DNA of 64,000 bases from the NCBI GenBank assembly GCA_032433765.1, contig JAVIAB010000124.1, forward strand, positions 96,293,202 to 96,357,201, in the 5' to 3' direction. This document shows positions 55,526-64,000 of the stretch, one piece after another. This DNA is from Megaustenia siamemsis. Lineage: Eukaryota > Mollusca > Gastropoda > Stylommatophora > Ariophantidae. The translations under genes were made by a program, and so were the position numbers. Every line of letters starts with the position of its first letter. Positions within the stretch are counted from its first letter, which is position 1. The notes under the pieces are model-generated. The model worked only from the letters and a program-made list of their open reading frames with translations, did no database searches and had not been told where the DNA came from.

Positions 55526-55765
55526 TTCTTTACCCAGTGTGGGGATAGTGCTTTACCGAGTGTGGAGATAGTGCTTTACCCAGTCTGGAGATAGTGCTTT
55601 ACATAGTGTGGAGATAGTACTTTACCCAGTGTAGAGATAGTGCTTTACCCAGTGTAGACATAGTGCTTTACCCAGTGTAGAGATAGTGCTTTACCCAGTA
55701 TAGCGATAGTGCTTTACCCAGTCTGGAGATAGTGCTTTACCCAGTGTGGAGATAGTGCTTCATAC
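55526..55765. repeat. 23-bp minisatellite, about 10 copies
   Basis: The unit is GTGTGGAGATAGTGCTTTAC plus CCA, with GTCTGG and GTGTAG variants. Lies in GPCR-2 intron 1. Confidence 0.93.
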
Positions 55766-56650
55766 TATCTCCCTCTCGACTTAATTTCAAGAATTTGCGA
55801 AGGAGGGACGAGGTCCATACGTTTGGGATTGAAAGGAGGTGCAGGGAATTCCCGAAAGACCGTTACCGCTGTCTACTGAATGTTTTACAATAATTCCCTA
55901 ACGTGTCATCGTCCGCTTTATTGGCGTAAAGGTCGTCAATCAGTATCTATTGTCTCATCTTAGTTTTCTGGTTACAATTTTCATTAATTTGTAGTAAAAG
56001 CATTATTTTGTTCTCTTCTGTTACCAAATGTGTTGGATCACAACAATATATGATTGTCTATCGCCCCTCCTCCACCATTTTATTTAAATAGGGCTGATAG
56101 AGTTCATAGGGACATTCGTTCACAACGAATGTCCTTGTTATGTTTTCTGTCATATGTTGTACAGTGAGCATTATCGTGTTCCGGACCTTCGTGACCAGAA
56201 TAAATTATTTCTCATGTTGTGAGTGTGTTATGTCCTGCTACATTCCATCTTATCTCATATAGTCCTAGGGCTTCAATGCCGTAGTTATACATTTCAGAAC
56301 AGACCCATATCTTTGTTTCCAATCTTAGTCGCCAGAAGATTGGTCGGCAAGTTGGCTTCCCGATCAAGGCTATATTAAAGCTCTATGGGGAGAAGATCAC
56401 TCAGACCTATATCCGCTACATTTCTGTTGTTGCAGTTTATGCAGCTTACTTGTTATTTTGTCAGTGATAAGGCTTCTGACGTCATGAGCAACCTACAACC
56501 TGCAGGACCAGGTTGTTAATTTTTGTGTGACCCCTAACCTCTTAGACCTGACCAGCTTGGTTGAAAAAGCACGAGGGGTAAAACTCCTGCTGGTATAACT
56601 CTTGGGGAAGTCGCGATACACAAGCTGTCATACAATCACCAGTCAAGTCA
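55766..56650. other. GPCR-2 intron 1; 3' part conserved with GPCR-1
   Basis: From about 56150 the sequence follows 18250-18720 of GPCR-1 (TTCGTGACCAGAATAAATTA is identical). No exon or gene recognised. Confidence 0.6.
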
Positions 56651-56696
56651 ATGACTTGATATATATATATATATATATATCATGTACATTAATGTG

Positions 56697-56773
56697 GGTG
56701 TCCGGTTAGCGCAATCGATAGGCGGTTGGCTTACCACGGCAACAGCCGGGGTTCGTAATCCTGGCGAGGACAC
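56697..56773 (+). ncRNA. tRNA-like unit inside the composite SINE
   Basis: A 7-bp acceptor stem is perfect, but the T loop has an insertion (TTCGTAAT) and the anticodon arm (GGCTTACCACGGCAACAGCC) does not give a standard 7-base loop. It is therefore a tRNA-derived unit rather than a working tRNA. I do not assign an anticodon. Confidence 0.5.
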
Positions 56774-57064
56774 CTGGGTTTTACTAATTCCCTAAAAATT
56801 AGTAGGAGCCGCGATAGCTCAGTGGTTAGTGAACTGGACTACTACGGACAAGGGGTAGGGTTCGATCCCAACCGACGGCTCCGGGTTCACCCAGCCTTAA
56901 ATGGGTACCGGATTTTTTCTGGGAAAGTAAAAGCAGCACGGGCGTAATACCGACCACATTACCCCAAAAATCATGTGCTGAAGGTCTGTAAAATATAGGG
57001 TCACTAACACCATATTTCCCTATACGCCACTTGGCGTGACGGGGGGGTACTTTACTTTACTTTT
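56697..57064 (+). mobile_element. Composite SINE with two tRNA-like heads
   Basis: One perfect 11-bp target duplication, ACATTAATGTG (56686-56696 and 57065-57075), encloses two parts. The first (56697-56773) is tRNA-like: GGTGTCC at the start pairs perfectly with GGACACC at its end, with GGTTAGCGCAATCGATAGG (A box) and GGGGTTCGTAATCC (B box with one extra base). A linker of about 32 bp follows, then a complete SINE-1 (from GGAGCCGCGATAGCTCAGTG to the TTTACTTTAC tail). I see no second target duplication around the SINE-1 part. Elsewhere in the window SINE-1 lacks the first head. Confidence 0.85.
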
Positions 57065-57128
57065 ACATTAATGTGACATGTATTCTGTATTTTAAACCAC
57101 AAAAACTATTATCTTCTCGTATCCACAG

Positions 57129-57343
57129 GTTTGGCTGTGTCAGATATCGGATGCCTATCAACACTGTTCATGATAAATACCTACTACTCTCCAGCTTTCA
57201 GGAACCTAGATTTACCTTTTGATTCCCTAGATGTCGCTTACCTAACTAGCGGAATACCCCACACGGTGTTCACTCGCATTACCTGTTGGCTAACCGCGTT
57301 GATCACTCTCGAGAGATGTTTGTGTATTGTAGCTCCATTAAAG
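57129..57343 (+). CDS. GPCR-2 exon 2
   Basis: It follows ATCCACAG. It encodes GLAVSDIGCLSTLFMINTYY, extracellular loop 1, TM3 and ERCLCIVAPLK, then the donor GTAAAC. 215 bp, intact, with no frame damage. Confidence 0.9.
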
Positions 57344-57399
57344 GTAAACCCCAGGTATTCTCTATTGGACTGTTCTTTAATTATGTAGAGCGTATCATA

Positions 57400-57592
57400 A
57401 AATACGCTTCTGGGTTACAACTGGCAAAATAAAAGGAAAGAGAGATCGCGGTCGACAAAGAGAGAAAATAATGGATAGCTTGGTGTCATGGCATGGAAAA
57501 CAGTCCACAACAGAACTGATACGAGGCACTGTGGGCAAAATGATTGTGGAAGGACATGATCGCTTAGCCAACCGGTATGGATATTGATGATG
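57400..57592 (+). pseudogene. LINE 3' end in GPCR-2 intron 2
   Basis: The plus strand reads FWVTTGKIKGKRDRGRQREK, IMDSLVSWHGKQSTTELIRG and then a frameshift to VEGHD, ending TTGATGATGAATC. 5'-truncated. Same type as the fragment at about 49455-49650. Confidence 0.85.
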
Positions 57593-57737
57593 AATCATAA
57601 AATACATCCATTATCATCAGTAACATTACTTCTGGAGCAGGTGGTCATGTCTCTCTACATCCTTATGTCTACCCACTTGTGTAAATTTAGTTCTTGTTTC
57701 TCATATCTAGCCATGTAACTATCTTTCTTCTGTGTTT

Positions 57738-57939
57738 AGTGAACTGGACTACAAGGACAAGAGCAGGCCTCAGGATCACCCTGGCTTAAATGGGTAACGG
57801 ATTATTTCCTGTGAAAGTAAAGCGGCACGGACGTAATACCGACCTCTGTACTCCAAAAATCATATGACGAAGATCTATAAAAATAATGGTCAAAAATACT
57901 ATATTCCCTACACGCTACTAGAAGTCACGGGGCTCTTTA

Positions 57940-57940
<1 letters not shown>
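57738..57940 (+). mobile_element. SINE-1 copy, decayed
   Basis: A plus-strand copy that begins inside the head (TTAGTGAACTGGACTACAAG), lacks most of the B box, and keeps the body (AAAGCGGCACGGACGTAATA) and part of the tail. It is diverged and old, and lies in GPCR-2 intron 2. Confidence 0.85.

Positions 57941-57942
<2 letters not shown>

Positions 57943-57992
<50 letters not shown>
57943..57992. repeat. (TA)n microsatellite
   Basis: About 24 TA units directly after the SINE tail. A shorter TA tract is at 56660-56680. Confidence 0.95.
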
Positions 57993-57996
<4 letters not shown>

Positions 57997-58652
57997 TCCC
58001 ACTATTTTTATTCCATTTATGCAGCTATCACACTATGTTCAGGGCAATCACTTCTCATGTATGCAGGACTGGAATATGACCCTTCGATGCCCTAACCATC
58101 TACACGATTTTGGTACCCCCCACCCAATATATGTATTTCAAAATATAAACAGCGATAAACCATACACTAAAATTTAATGTTTCGAAAACAACAAAACTTA
58201 TGTAAGATGGAAAATCATGTTTATATGTGTATACCCCATCCTTATTTATATTTGAAAACCTTTATCCTACATTTTTATACAAAAATTAAAAGTCTTTGAT
58301 CAGATGCTCAAAACTATTCGTATGTAACACATATCTAATACCTTGTTCAATTATCTAAAAATTAATAAGTATTTTGTTATATGTTACATAAATATAAATA
58401 TGTAGATTGATTCTTAAACCATGAAAAGTTTTGTCTCTGACAAATTTTCCGTTGCATTGATAATTAGCTTCCGTACGATAAGAGTTAACAGAGATAAGTC
58501 ATCTAGCTTGCCATGATTGCTCTGATAGGATTTTTAAGTACATCATGTGAGAAAATGAACACTCACTGAATGATGTTAAACATATACAAAAGGCAATATC
58601 TATATTTGGAAAAGATGCCAAACCTAAACTTTATTGTTGTTTTTGTTCTCAG

Positions 58653-59263
58653 GTGAAATTAGTCTTTACCCATAAAAGTGTCACAATCATCATCATCTCA
58701 ATTTTCATCATCTTCATATCAACGGCAGCTCCAGTCTACGCCGCAAACAAACTGGACATGAAATTTGTCCCGAGAGAAACAAAACTCTTTTGGGGCTCGT
58801 TTTTTTAGAGAACAGAGACGCTATCGAGGAGGCTTGTTTCGTGGTCAATAACGCTATCCTACCTTTTGCTTCTTTTGTCATCATCGTTGTCTGTACCATA
58901 ACATTAGTCTACAAGTTACGGAGAAATACAAAATGGAGAGAAAAAACAATTTCTGGTGGAGACAATGTTTCTAGACAAAATCAGAGAGTGGCCAAAATGG
59001 TTGTAATGATTTCTACCTTGTTTATTGTCTGTTTTACGCCTTTGAGCTTTATGTTTATTGCAGTTTTACTGGAACCTGAAATGTTTATTGGGGGTAAATA
59101 TTTCAATATTTTAATAATATTTGCAGGCTGTGGAACTGTCGTAGAATCAATAAATTCGGCAATGAATATATTCATTTATTACAATATGAGTGTCAACTAC
59201 AGGACTGTTTTGAAAGCATTTTGTTATAAATTATTTTTTATAAAATCATATCTTGTCACTTAA
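58653..59263 (+). pseudogene. GPCR-2 exon 3 with 1-bp deletion
   Basis: It follows TTGTTCTCAG. It opens VKLVFTHKSVTIIIISIFII, reaches NKLDMKFV, then is out of frame from 58771-58774 and stops at 58806-58808. After the break TM5, TM6 (CFTPLSFM) and TM7 are fully legible to the stop at 59261-59263. Confidence 0.88.
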
Positions 59264-59438
59264 CAAAAATTATGAATTATGTAGACATTAATGATTTTAA
59301 CTGATGCCTTTTTTTGTTAAATGGATCCATTACGAAATCATCATCATTATCCACTAAATAACAATTACTACTTGCAAATGACAACATCCATGAATGTTCC
59401 TACTCCCGGCCTGCTAAGTAAACAGTTAATGATGGTTC

Positions 59439-59444
59439 AATAAA
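59439..59444 (+). promoter_or_regulatory. GPCR-2 poly(A) signal AATAAA
   Basis: AATAAAGCTCG, conserved with 22107-22112, 176 bp after the exon 3 stop and followed by a short GT/GC-rich run. Confidence 0.72.
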
Positions 59445-59519
59445 GCTCGAAAATATTGCTTCATGTATGCATGTGTGTTTGTGCGTGCGTGCGTAGTGTG
59501 AAGGTAAACGTAAAGTAGG

Positions 59520-60300
59520 AGACTTATTTTCAGAATTGAAAACAAATTTGGAGAATATCAACAAATAAGACAGGAAGTGTGACAAATATGCGTATTGTCA
59601 CCAGATCTATTTACTTTGTACAACGATACTATTATATATAAGAACAGGTGCAAAAAGCCTGGCTTTAAAGTAAGGGACAGAAAAGTAAATAACCCAGGTA
59701 TGCTGATGCCATAGTTTTGATAACAGAAATTCAACAATATCTTCACAAGCTATTAAATTAAATTGTATCAGAATGTGAACATAAAAGCGTTACCCTCAAC
59801 ATAGAAAAAACATAACCTATAATAATATCAAAGAAAAGAAGCACACACGAATGTAGAGTATTACTAAATTGTAAAACACTGAAACTCTTGCGTAGATTCA
59901 AATACCTGAGTTCAAAAATAATATCAGACGGGATGGCAGATGTTCTGCAGAAATAAGAAGCAGAATAAGACAAGCAAAGATATAATTCTATCTAAGGAAA
60001 AACATTATATGTAACAAATCATTTTCAATTAATGTTAGAAAACGTGTCCACAAGTGCTACATCGAACCTGTTCTACTATATGGAAGTGTGTCATGAGCGA
60101 TAGACATGACAACACAAGTAACAGTGGCCAAGATGTTGTTTATCATATAATTGCTACTAAATCCGCGGAGAGCAAAATCTACAAATGAAGAATGTTTAAA
60201 ACGAGCTGTAGAAACCAGAATTGCAATCGAATCATAAGGATGAGACAGTCTACAATCATTTAGCATATCTCCGAAAAGAAGGCAATGAGAATAGTATAAC
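59520..60300 (+). pseudogene. LINE family X, RT palm to thumb remnant
   Basis: Fragments read ENKFGEYQQIRQ, CHQIYLLCTTILLYIRTGAK-like, then thumb segments (CYIEPVLLYGSVS, TNEECLKRAVETRI). Same family as 8800-10250 but not interrupted here. The stretch 60300-60650 holds an open 98-codon plus-strand frame (60352-60648) with no motif I recognise; it could be the LINE C-terminus. Confidence 0.72.
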
Positions 60301-60650
60301 AACAGGCAAAATGAATGGAAAGTAGAGCATATAAAAACAAGAGAAAAAATATTGAACTTCTTATACAAATGGAAAAGATCACCGACTGAAATGATAAAAT
60401 GCATGAAGGACAATGTGATGAGAGAGATGATCGATGCAAAATTGAAAGTTATGAAGAGACGTACACCAATAGACACTATATTTGATTATTATAATGGTAA
60501 AAGAGATCATTCTGACAAAATAAAACAGATAATGGAGTTAGAAGACGTTTATACTATCGGTGTCGTTGTTAGAGTCATTTTGTTTTATGAAAAACACAAA
60601 ATGATAATAATACTTGACAGAACTCAGTGTAGATCATTGACAATGTAAAT

Positions 60651-63235
60651 ATGCAAATTATTAACAAACGCCTGACAACCCTTACAATTGCTTCAGGCTG
60701 TATATGTAAATCAACATGGCGTCATGCTAGAAGTGGTCACTGGCACCAACTAGACCTAGTTCTAAGACGCAGGCAGTCGTTAAATAACATCAGAATAACA
60801 GGAGCATATCACAGCGCAGACTGCAATACAGAACACGCTCCCGTCATCAGTAAGATCAAAGCCGGAGGTATTCGTATTTACAAATCAGGAAAGCCTTCAG
60901 CGATCAAGATCAACATCACAGCGACTAAATTCTCATCAAATAAAGACATCTTTAGATCTAAGTTTGAAGAACTCGTAGAAGGAGCAGAAGATTCATCAAG
61001 TGTAGATGACAACTAGTACTTTCTTGAAAACACACATCTATAATTGCGCTCAATCTACCTACGGCCAAAAAAGGTTATTAAAAAACGACTGTGTCGAAGT
61101 AAATGCAACAAGACTAGACCCACTAATAGTTAGTAAGAAATAGGCACTACTAAATAACCAAATTAGCCCCCCTAAAATCCAAGTTTGGAGAATCTATTAC
61201 TGACAAGGAACAACAAATGGAAAGATGGGTTGAACACTACTCCAGCCTATATCATGATGACAGACCAGCAAACACACTTCTAGCACAGTCAATACCTCAA
61301 TATTCTACAATGTCTGAGTTGGACGCTGAGCCTACTATGAACGAACTTGATGACACCATAAATACCCTCTCAATAGGAAAAGCTACAGGAAATGACAACA
61401 TTACCACAAAGATGCTATAGGAAAACTTAAACGTTTCTACTTCCACAGCTATACAAATTGTTAATCAAATGCTGGAGACAATTAGAAATACCCCATGATA
61501 CGAGAAATGCTAAGATCATAACACTATACAAACACAAAGGAGACAAGGGTCTAGTGACATACGATGAGCCATTACGATGATGTAGCACACACAATAATAT
61601 ATGCGCCCTTTAGAGTCCTGATTACTCAAGTGAATGCAGCCGAACGACGAACAAAATACGGTGAAAATTCCCTGAAGAGATAAAACTGTGGCTGACTTGA
61701 CGAAGCAGTTCAATTTAATGAGTAAATAACTTGCGTCAAGCAATTCTAACAACGGGCACGAACAGCACTCAATGTGACGTAAAGCGCAGTTCAAGTCTAG
61801 ATGGTTGAAGGTCACATTCACAACACTTGATTTGTCAAAAAGGAATAATGTCGGCGTAAGACTCCGCTTTATCGGCGCAGATGTGTTAAGTAGAACATCA
61901 ATTTGACTTTAACGCAGAAAAGTGCAATGGAGAACCGAAATTAATCAGACCCCGAATGCACTTTCTGCAGCGAACGAGAGAATGTGAACTAGTTCCACCA
62001 TTTTGAAAACGGAAGTCCTCGAAAACGTGAATGCTAAAATCCACTTTGATGGGAGTTCATCAGAGAGTTTTAAAGTCAACAACGGAGTGAAACAGGGATT
62101 TTTCCTCGCCCCCACCCTTTTTGGTATATTTGTTGCTGTTCTTCTAAATTACGCCTTCGAAAACAATTCAGTAGACATTTACATTCGCACAAGATCAGAT
62201 GGCTCACTGTTCAACTTAGCACGACTAAGACAAAAGCAAAAACAAATGTTGCCCTACTTAAAGAACTTTTATTTGCTGACGATGCAGCCCATGTCGCTCA
62301 TAGTGAAGCCACCCTACAATCGATGATCAACAACCTGGACAAAGTATGCGACCTTTTTTCACTGTCAATTAGTTTTCAGAAAACAGTAGTGCTAAGTCAA
62401 GGTGACAACAAACCTTCATTAATCACTTTAAAAGACTGTCCCCTAGAATCAGTTCAGAAATTCACCTTTCTTGTATCCACAATTTCGCAACCACTTCTCT
62501 TGATTATGAGATAAACAGCTGAATTGGTAAGGCAGCTACGACTTTCGGCAAACTCACAGAAAGGGCCTGGAACAACACGAAACTAACACTGAAGAACTCA
62601 TAATATATCAAACGTGTGTGCTTAGCACACTATTATATGGATTTCAAACCTGGATAACACACTCAAATCACGAAAAACGACTAAATGTCTTCTACATGTG
62701 ATGTCTCCGCAGAAAAATGCACATCAAATGGCCGGACAATATATCCAACTTAACACACCTGAACAGCAACATGCTAAGACTCGAACAAACATGTCAATGC
62801 TCAGATGTCAAAGACTAAGATGGCTGGCACGTCCAGCGAATGAAAGAAAAACGCATCCCCAGGCAAATACTATATGGTGAACTAAAACGCAGAACAAGAC
62901 AAATCGGCAGACCTAAACTACGATATAGAGATATTTGTAAATCATCTCTGAATAACTTCTCAATCTGTGAAAATGACTGGGAAAATCTGGCAAGTGATCG
63001 CACATCATGGAGGTCATGTATAAGGAATAGTATAACATCATTTGAGACTGTGCTAAGGCAAAGCTTAGAAGCGAAAAGACTCATGAAAAAGGATGGAAAA
63101 CCCTGTGGATCAGTGGGCCTGACTTGTTCATTCGGTGACCGCGTGTGTTTGTCAAACATTGGTAGAATTAGCCACGAGAGAAGCTGTTCGACAAAAACAA
63201 AACCTCAACAACAAAAAAATGCACAATAGCCTCCA
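60651..63235 (+). pseudogene. LINE with endonuclease end, RT and C-terminus
   Basis: Ordered fragments: GHWHQLDLVLRRRQSLNNIR and YHSADCNTEHAPVISKIKA (endonuclease end, 60651-61016); MERWVEHYSSLYHDD and LSIGKATGNDNITTKML (RT N-terminus; expected GKAPGxDxI); VNNGVKQGFFLAPTLFGIF (RT); KFTFLVSTISQ; then the C-terminus RQILYGELKRRTRQIGRPKL, YRDICKSSLNNFSICENDW and the terminal CxFGDxVC...SHERSC finger (62840-63229). Same family as 12027-12848. The central RT, including the catalytic YADD region before 62000, is replaced by unrelated sequence (about 61550-61985). Confidence 0.87.
61550..61985. other. Foreign segment within LINE RT
   Basis: About 435 bp between LYKHKGDKG and the ENxxTEVLENVNAKI-type region does not read as RT in any frame. 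It may be an insertion with deletion of the host LINE, or a short non-autonomous element. I did not find a target duplication. Confidence 0.5.
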
Positions 63236-63354
63236 CTAGACCGTCTGACAAGACGAAAAGGGCCACTTGTATGTGTGGATATTCTGTCTCTTTTGTAATA
63301 CCTTGAATACATATAGGGCTAACGTAACCTAGACAGAATATATGTCGTTCATGG

Positions 63355-63466
63355 TCATTCGCAAAACACATCAATAGTAGCCTGAATTTGACTATGATTT
63401 ATTTAATTGTTTCATTCAGTTAGCCAGTCAGTAGCCGATAATTAAGTAAGAATGTATGTATAAAGC
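63355..63466. repeat. Segment paralogous to 32221-32312 with empty SINE site
   Basis: Matches 32221-32312 and continues through the single GTAAGAATGTA at about 63444-63454 straight into TGTATAAAG, where the other copy has a SINE. The homology ends at the hAT terminus at 63467. Confidence 0.88.
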
Positions 63467-64000
63467 AGTGGCTTATACTGGTTTTAGGGTCTGGGCTACC
63501 GCTGACATAATAAATAAAAACATACATTATATTCAGTAGGCTAACATAAAGTAATATTTTCTAATGACATCACGCATTTTAAATTACTTACTTATTTTTG
63601 CTAATTAAATCCGTCTTGTTTGGGACGAAAATGTCTTGATAACTTTGTCATTTAAAGTATTGATGGGTTGGTTTCTATGTTTCTGAGGGACTGATTTCTC
63701 AATGGACATTAATGCCAAACCAGATAAGCGTTCTTGTGCCTAAGTTGAGCGACAAAAAGATTTGATTCTCATGAGAGCAGAAAAAGTTATTTCTACAGTT
63801 GGTGAAGCGCATAACGTAGTTATAAATAGCTAAGGAAGTTCCGGTAATCAGACATTGTTTCACTTTCACTTTATGACGATTCTGATTGGCTAGAGTTAAA
63901 AATAACCCATGAACCCGCATTAGGGTAGAGGTAGCTTTGCCGTATTATTTTGACGAAAATTTTGTTAATGTCTAGGTCGTTAATACAATGTCCGGATAGA
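63467..64000 (-). mobile_element. Left end of a second hAT element
   Basis: CAGTGGCTTATACTGG at 63467 looks like a hAT terminal inverted repeat (CAGTGGCGTA-type). Inward, the minus strand reads ITFSALMRIKSFCRST, a stop, AQERLSGLALMSIEKSVPQK, the C-terminal hAT dimerisation domain (expected ERSFSxLxxIKxxxRSxMxQERLxxLxxLxxE). The rest lies beyond the window edge. It is a different lineage from the hAT at 51593. Confidence 0.78.

Larger units (their letters stand above)
48154..59263 (+). pseudogene. Rhodopsin-like GPCR copy with exon 3 frameshift (GPCR-2)
   Basis: Exons 48154-48382, 57129-57343 and 58653-59263, with the same phases and, for exons 1 and 2, the same lengths (229 and 215 bp) as GPCR-1. 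Motifs kept: GIFTNIINIIVF (TM1), LAVSD (TM2), ERCLCI (TM3), CFTP (TM6), NSAMNIFIYYNMS (TM7). Relative to GPCR-1 one base is missing at 58771-58774 (CCCGAGAGAAAC against CCCGGGGAGAAAC), which shifts the frame to a TAG at 58806-58808, giving about 199 aa that end soon after TM4. Beyond the break the frame is open again to 59263, with an altered tail (FCYKLFFIKSYLVT). It is either a very young pseudogene or a base-call error. Intron 1 is 8746 bp, swollen by transposons and satellites. Confidence 0.87.
44030..59470 (+). repeat. GPCR-2 duplication unit
   Basis: Homologous to 10550-22130 in flanks, exons and introns. Extra material here includes a LINE (44416-45940), a SINE (47203-47655), LINE 3' ends in intron 1, a 31-bp minisatellite, a hAT element and a composite SINE. 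Confidence 0.87.

Noticed and set aside
56697..56773. Functional tRNA gene
   Set aside because: Acceptor stem is perfect, but the T loop has an extra base and the anticodon arm is irregular. Target duplications show it is part of a SINE.
60352..60648. 98-codon frame as an independent gene
   Set aside because: It follows LINE family X directly and has no start context or known motif; more likely the LINE C-terminus.

Overview
This is eukaryotic, intron-containing, AT-rich DNA that is mostly repeats. The best guess for the source is a gastropod mollusc, probably a snail. The only protein-coding host genes I can support are two copies of a three-exon rhodopsin-like GPCR, whose ERCLCIA/PLKVK junction after TM3 resembles the large gastropod chemosensory/peptide-receptor-like families. 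The repeat content (tRNA-derived SINEs, several LINE lineages including one with RNase H, a Penelope-like element, hAT and Tc1/mariner DNA transposons, long minisatellites) also fits a mollusc. The species call is inference from protein style, not a database match.

Layout. Positions 1-8526 (copy A) and about 22770-32220 (copy B) are a direct duplication of one repeat-rich block: a 31-bp minisatellite, a LINE remnant, a Penelope remnant, a second LINE remnant carrying CT/GA microsatellites, a 27-bp minisatellite, a 58-bp minisatellite, LINE endonuclease/RT, and a SINE. Each copy is followed by one GPCR gene in the same orientation: GPCR-1 (13887-21901) and GPCR-2 (48154-59263). Introns, 5' flank and 3' flank are homologous between the two genes. 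The simplest reading is one tandem duplication of a unit of about 22 kb, with unit 2 later inflated by transposons and satellite growth.

GPCR-1 is open through all three exons (343 aa). GPCR-2 has the same exon structure but a 1-bp deletion in exon 3 that stops translation after TM4, so it is a probable young pseudogene unless the base is a sequencing error. Comparing the two units gives natural empty sites for several SINE and LINE insertions, which can therefore be ordered relative to the duplication.

The remainder: 32221-44000 holds SINEs, a Tc1/mariner-like element broken by a single stop codon, and a near-full-length LINE (about 38000-43600) carrying at least three nested insertions. 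49665-51185 is a 31-bp minisatellite inside GPCR-2 intron 1. 51593-54323 is a hAT transposon with both ends and a probable 8-bp target duplication. 56697-57064 is a composite SINE with two different tRNA-like heads inside one target duplication. 59520-63235 is LINE DNA, and the start of a second hAT element runs off the right edge. No rRNA gene, functional tRNA gene or CRISPR array was found. The most unusual items are the composite SINE, the minisatellite grown from a LINE endonuclease motif, and the nested and empty-site insertion records.
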